A stretch of 17,193 bases of DNA, from contig MTKS01000011.1 in the NCBI GenBank assembly GCA_004028495.1, forward strand, positions 1 through 17,193, in the 5' to 3' direction. Under the pieces are notes generated by a model. That model searched no databases, had not been told where the DNA came from, and saw only the letters and a list, made by a program, of their open reading frames with translations. The translations under genes were made by a program, and so were the position numbers. How positions within the stretch are numbered: the stretch's first letter is position 1; every line of letters begins with the position of its first letter. This DNA comes from Candidatus Electrothrix marina (GTDB taxonomy: Bacteria > Desulfobacterota > Desulfobulbia > Desulfobulbales > Desulfobulbaceae). Below are positions 14,146 to 17,193 of this stretch, one piece after another.

Positions 14146-14829
14146 TTAGACCATTCTCTCCTGAGACCAATCATTATGCTCAAATTCAGCATGATCCGGT
14201 TTTTTCGGTTTAATCTCTTCCATGCGCTGACGAAGCCAAGTCATCACATTGTCAAACTCAGAGCTCAGCTCCTGCATGGCCTTGCCCCGATGGCTAACTG
14301 CACTCTTTTCTTCCATGCCGACCTCTGCAAAGGTCTTGCCGAAATCTTCGTAATAGAAGACCGGGTCATAACCAAAGCCTGAATCACCTTTCCGTTCTTC
14401 TGTGATTTTCCCCTCACAGCTTCCTTCCCAGGTCAGAGCAGGGCCTCCAGGGGTTGCTAAAGAGAGAACGCATTGAAAACGGGCTGTACGGTCTGTCTTC
14501 CCTTTCATCTCCTGAAGCAGTTTTTCGCAATTATCCCAGTCTGTCGCATTTTCACCGCTATAGCGGGCAGAATAGACACCGGGTGCTCCGTCAAGGGCGT
14601 CGACCACCAAACCAGAATCATCGGCAAGTGCCGGTACGCCGAGGACTCGTGCGTAATGAAGGGCCTTTTTGTAGGCATTATCATCAAAGGTCGCGCCGTC
14701 CTCAATTGCCTCGGGCAAGGGGCCGTAGTCTTTCAGGCATTTTACCTCTACCGGGAAATCCTTTATCAACGCTTGAAACTCTTTGACCTTATTCTGGTTA
14801 TTGGTGGCAAGAACAATGATGTTGTTCAT
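14146..14829 (-). CDS. rdgB: XTP/dITP diphosphatase (RdgB/HAM1 family)
   Basis: House-cleaning nucleotide pyrophosphatase that hydrolyses dITP, ITP and XTP to monophosphates and keeps deaminated purines out of DNA and RNA. The family pattern is complete: LATNNQNKVKEF (substrate/phosphate loop), LADDSGLVVDALDGAPGVYSARYSG (69-92 region, with the catalytic acidic pair), GFGYDPVFY, and SHRGKA. The ATG at 14829 has GGAG eight bases upstream and starts directly at the first strand; a start at 14862 would add 11 unrelated residues. The 227-aa protein is longer than the usual ~200 because of a charged C-terminal tail of about 25 residues (KPKKPDHAEFEHNDW). REP-like palindromes lie on both sides. Confidence 0.93.
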   Translation of the reverse strand: MNNIIVLATNNQNKVKEFQALIKDFPVEVKCLKDYGPLPEAIEDGATFDDNAYKKALHYARVLGVPALADDSGLVVDALDGAPGVYSARYSGENATDWDNCEKLLQEMKGKTDRTARFQCVLSLATPGGPALTWEGSCEGKITEERKGDSGFGYDPVFYYEDFGKTFAEVGMEEKSAVSHRGKAMQELSSEFDNVMTWLRQRMEEIKPKKPDHAEFEHNDWSQERMV

Positions 14830-14995
14830 CGGTTTATCTCCATAAAAAGGGATCAGGGGCATTTTTTGCAGTTTCGGGTTGCTGCCGAAGGCCGCACTGA
14901 TCGCCTCGAAAATGTTTCAGAAATGATCATATATCAAGTTGATCGTACATACAAAATTCATGAAGGCAGAATAATCATGATCCTCTGATTCTGTC

Positions 14996-15032
14996 AAGGG
15001 TTAAGGGGCTCAACAAAAAATACCTTACCCTT
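14996..15032. repeat. Inverted repeat with one bulge
   Basis: AAGGGTTAAGG and CCTTACCCTT pair over 10 bp with a single bulged T, around a 16-nt A-rich loop. It is the first of three consecutive palindromes upstream of rdgB. Confidence 0.45.
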
Positions 15033-15035
15033 GGT

Positions 15036-15065
15036 ACGCAGGGTGCTGTAGGGGTTAACCTGCGT
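15036..15065. repeat. Inverted repeat ACGCAGG/CCTGCGT
   Basis: A perfect 7-bp inverted repeat with a 16-nt loop, immediately before the REP-like copy at 15070. ACGCAG is repeated in the loop of that next element, which suggests the two form one compound repeat. Confidence 0.5.
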
Positions 15066-15069
15066 TATT

Positions 15070-15092
15070 GGGCAGACACGCAGGTCTGCCCC
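15070..15092. repeat. REP-like palindrome, copy 2 (inverted relative to copy 1)
   Basis: GGGCAGAC and GTCTGCCC form a perfect 8-bp stem around acgcag. It is the reverse-oriented relative of 14025-14047, so the two copies bracket rdgB head to head. Confidence 0.65.
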
Positions 15093-15509
15093 TTGTATTT
15101 GAGGATACCGGCGTGAAAGGCCGGAGTATATGACCTATCTAGCTGGTTATATTTGTATCAGTATATTCTAGAGGGCTCTGTTTGCACCATTCGCAGAAAA
15201 AAAGCACACTAAGGAACCCACCAGAGACCCACCACAATATTTCATAAGGTTTACGGCGTGAGAGGACGTGAAGGACAAAGCATTTAGATAGTTTTACCCG
15301 GTTTCCTGCCGTTTGAGACTAATTCGTCCACAGCCCGCAATCAGCCTTCTGGACGCGGTTTTTCTCGCTGTCTCATAATTCGAATCTGTGACCCCGCCCT
15401 TGTAACCCGCATGGCTACGCGGTTTGATTTTGGCTTGTGATATCGGCGTGGGTATATTTCATCCTGTCGGCAGCATTTCCCTGTTTACTTTTCATTCAAT
15501 ATGGTTAAA

Positions 15510-15524
15510 TGACTGATTCAGTCA
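15510..15524. promoter_or_regulatory. Perfect 15-bp palindrome upstream of the HNH gene, candidate operator
   Basis: TGACTGATTCAGTCA is a perfect 7+1+7 palindrome, 66 bases before the HNH start codon. Its GACT/AGTC half-sites resemble those of controller-protein boxes in restriction-modification systems, but the 5-base spacing differs from the usual 3, and no controller gene is in the window. An operator for this locus is an inference. Confidence 0.4.
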
Positions 15525-15590
15525 GAATGACGACTCTGTTTTCCATGTTTGTCCGCTTAATATCCTGTTATACCACCTAAAAGGTGATCG

Positions 15591-16250
15591 GTGAAACATA
15601 CAGATTTATATGCTGCATTGGTTGGTAATGAGCTTGATTTCATTCAGGATGGTGAAATTAATCTTAAATCCATCTATCAAGTAGTAAGCAGCCAATATCC
15701 AGAATTATGTGATGATTCTTGTTTGTGCAAAGAAATTTGCACCCAAGGAGCAAATGAACCTGAGTGGAAGCATCGGGTAAGGACTGTTCTATATCAATTA
15801 AAAAAGAAAGGGAAAATTAGAAACTTGCCTGAACGGGGACGGGGGATCTGGTTTTTTGGTGAGGTGGTAAATGATACTCCTTTATCACTTGACCTTCCTG
15901 AGGGTACTGTTACTACTGATAGAAAAGAAACTACAACTTATAGGGTTCTTCGCGATACGAATTTAGCAAGAAAAATAAAACAGATTCATGATAATAGATG
16001 CCAAATATGTAATGAAGCAATAATTATTAAATCTGGTTATGCTTATTCTGAAGCACATCATATAAAACCATTAGGTGGGGAACATAAAGGTCCTGATGTG
16101 TCAGAAAACATAATAGTATTATGTCCAAATCATCATGTAATGTGTGACTATGGATCTATTATGCTTGAGTCTTCAAATTTAATTAATATTGAAGGGCATA
16201 AAATTTCTGATGAATTTGTTTCCTACCATAATGAAGTTATGTGCAAATAA
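15591..16250 (+). CDS. HNH endonuclease with N-terminal winged-helix-like domain
   Basis: A 219-aa protein starting at GTG, with AAGGTGA six bases upstream. Residues about 1-90 look like a DNA-binding winged-helix domain (INLKSIYQVV; EPEWKHRVRTVLYQLKKKGKIRN), interrupted by a Cys cluster C-x3-C-x-C-x3-C (40-50). The C-terminal HNH domain has CQIC (137-140), EAHHIKPLGG (154-163) with the catalytic His, and CPNHHVMC (178-185). The four Cys of CxxC/CPNHHxxC probably bind structural zinc. Codon use is AT-rich compared with uvrC and rdgB, which suggests transfer. With the downstream nuclease/methyltransferase-like gene it is probably a restriction enzyme; a homing or phage HNH role is less likely. 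Confidence 0.85.
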   Translation: MKHTDLYAALVGNELDFIQDGEINLKSIYQVVSSQYPELCDDSCLCKEICTQGANEPEWKHRVRTVLYQLKKKGKIRNLPERGRGIWFFGEVVNDTPLSLDLPEGTVTTDRKETTTYRVLRDTNLARKIKQIHDNRCQICNEAIIIKSGYAYSEAHHIKPLGGEHKGPDVSENIIVLCPNHHVMCDYGSIMLESSNLINIEGHKISDEFVSYHNEVMCK

Positions 16251-16368
16251 GGGTATAATAAAACGTGCAACTTGACCTTTTCAAGCGTGGCTTCGGCCCA
16301 AAAATGCAGGTTCACTTAGCGTGATGCCCTGTCACCAATCAAGTTTAAATTAAAGAAATGAGTTATAT
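16251..16368 (+). other. Spacer with possible promoter and a GC-richer insert
   Basis: A perfect TATAAT at 16254-16259, just after the HNH stop, could drive the next gene, but no good -35 is seen. From about 16264 to 16335 the sequence is clearly richer in GC than its flanks and holds a 19-aa frame starting GTG at 16265 (MQLDLFKRGFGPKMQVHLA). That is too short to call. The patch looks like inserted or residual sequence between two AT-rich genes. Confidence 0.35.
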
Positions 16369-17193
16369 ATGTTTTCCACTTTATTTGAAAAGCTAAAGAA
16401 ATTAACCAGAAGTTGCATTACTGAAGAAGAACTCAGAATTGCATGGACAACATCATTTTCCGATATTGGTATAGAGTTTAAAGCTGAGCGTGATAGAAAT
16501 GATCTGTCTCATAATCAAGTTATAATTGAGTTGAAAAATAAAGGATTTTTTAAAGGATCAATTGCGAGTCAAAAATTCAAAGAAGCTGTTAATGATCGTC
16601 TATACAAGTATATTACACGTAAAGCAAAAATTGAGGGCATACCTGAGGGGGACTATACAGGCATTGCTACAGACGGTGATCATATAGTTTTTTGTTACGT
16701 GCAGAATGGAATCATAAGGCATCAGGATTTGATGCCATTGTCACTTATGTCAGTAACAAAAGTTGCAAAATGTTTGAGAAGTGATGGAAGACGTGCACTT
16801 ACATCAATCAATCTTATTGATGACTTCGGGCATAATTCACCTGTTGGAATAAAGCTTATGGGAGCCCTTTCCAATGAATTAAGTCAACATTTTTTAGATA
16901 CAGAAAATAATAAAATAAAAATGTTATTCAAGGAGTGGCAATCACTTTTTGGGCAAGTCTCGAATCTGACTAATGAGCAAGTATTAAAAATAAATAAACA
17001 GCTTAATTTCTCTATACCAAACATCAAAGATGAAAGTGTATCAGGGTTACTTTTTGTTATCCATACCTATAACGCATTGATAATGAAGTTACTTGGTGCG
17101 GAAATTGTCTCTTATTTGGATTTGACTCAATATAAAGATTTTTGTGGAAACTTAGCTTCAGCAGATGATGGCAGGCTATTGAAAATTCTAGAA
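16369..17193 (+). CDS. 5' part of a large nuclease/DNA methyltransferase-like gene (cut by window end)
   Basis: An open frame of 275 codons from ATG 16369 with no stop before the window ends. The N-terminal region has a PD-(D/E)xK-like signature: Asp45, then VIIELK with Glu54 and Lys56, followed by a basic helix. Residues about 186-250 (LFKEWQSLFGQV; LLFVIHTYNALIMKLLGAE) match the helical segment that precedes the catalytic domain in large type IIG or Eco57I-like N6-adenine methyltransferases. The methylase motifs (FxGxG, NPPY) would lie beyond the window, so this is an inference. The ribosome site is weak (AAAGAAATGAG). AT-rich like the HNH gene and in the same direction, 118 bases after it. 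Confidence 0.7.
   Translation, partial: MFSTLFEKLKKLTRSCITEEELRIAWTTSFSDIGIEFKAERDRNDLSHNQVIIELKNKGFFKGSIASQKFKEAVNDRLYKYITRKAKIEGIPEGDYTGIATDGDHIVFCYVQNGIIRHQDLMPLSLMSVTKVAKCLRSDGRRALTSINLIDDFGHNSPVGIKLMGALSNELSQHFLDTENNKIKMLFKEWQSLFGQVSNLTNEQVLKINKQLNFSIPNIKDESVSGLLFVIHTYNALIMKLLGAEIVSYLDLTQYKDFCGNLASADDGRLLKILE

Larger units (their letters stand above)
14830..15590. other. Long intergenic region between rdgB and the HNH gene
   Basis: About 760 bases with no gene I can support; plus-strand frames here are shadows or short. It holds the rdgB upstream region, a chain of three palindromes (14996-15092) and a perfect 15-bp palindrome (15510-15524). The part from about 15100 to 15480 has no recognised feature. 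A TTCGAAT near 15380 looks tRNA-like, but no cloverleaf can be built. It may be a decayed junction next to the AT-rich block. Confidence 0.5.

Noticed and set aside
14473..14988. A 171-aa plus-strand frame opposite rdgB
   Set aside because: The overlap is with highly conserved RdgB motifs on the other strand; no ribosome site or family features.
15375..15400. tRNA-like T-loop (TTCGAAT followed by a C-rich segment)
   Set aside because: The flanking five bases cannot form a T-stem, and no anticodon or acceptor stem can be built upstream.
1..17193. CRISPR array
   Set aside because: No regularly spaced direct repeats were seen; the repeats present are isolated palindromes.

Overview
The window looks like chromosome from a Desulfobacterota (deltaproteobacterial) bacterium, most likely Desulfobulbales-like. 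This is inferred mainly from an elongation factor G of the spirochaete/planctomycete/delta (mitochondrial EFG1-like) type, from secreted GEVED and gingipain-like proteins, and from moderate GC content. No taxonomic marker was searched, so the assignment is tentative.

Layout: (1) 1-2931, minus strand: an orphan RecA/KaiC-fold ATPase and an EF-G gene broken by an apparent one-base deletion. (2) 3040-5838, minus strand: a compact RiPP (ribosomally made, modified peptide) operon. It runs from a 68-aa precursor through an HPr-kinase-like protein and a PqqD-like peptide chaperone to a radical SAM enzyme, and ends at a strong intrinsic terminator. (3) 5969-10789, minus strand: a two-gene secretion operon, a discoidin/GEVED protein followed by a family C25 (gingipain-like) cysteine peptidase, preceded by a short leader ORF that overlaps the first gene by ATGA. 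(4) 11186-11790, plus strand: a sigma70-type promoter, a structured leader holding a 38-codon ORF, and a small S26/S24-like peptidase with Cys at the nucleophile position. (5) 11782-14829: housekeeping uvrC and rdgB (both minus), with a decayed TrkA-N/RCK fragment (plus) between them. REP-like palindromes flank rdgB. (6) 15591-17193, plus strand: a clearly AT-rich block with an HNH endonuclease and the 5' part of a large nuclease/methyltransferase-like gene that runs off the window. This is probably a horizontally acquired restriction-modification or defence locus.

How the parts may work together: the precursor has a YxxPxV leader motif of the kind bound by PqqD-like recognition elements, an Ala-rich run just before a Cys-containing tail, and a C-terminal Ser. 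A plausible scheme is that the PqqD protein presents the leader, the radical SAM enzyme modifies the tail, and the HprK-like protein phosphorylates the peptide. The S26-like peptidase across the secretion operon is a candidate for leader removal. None of these steps is shown by sequence alone. The cassette lacks the asparagine-synthetase-like and transglutaminase-like enzymes of lasso peptides, so it is not a lasso cluster.
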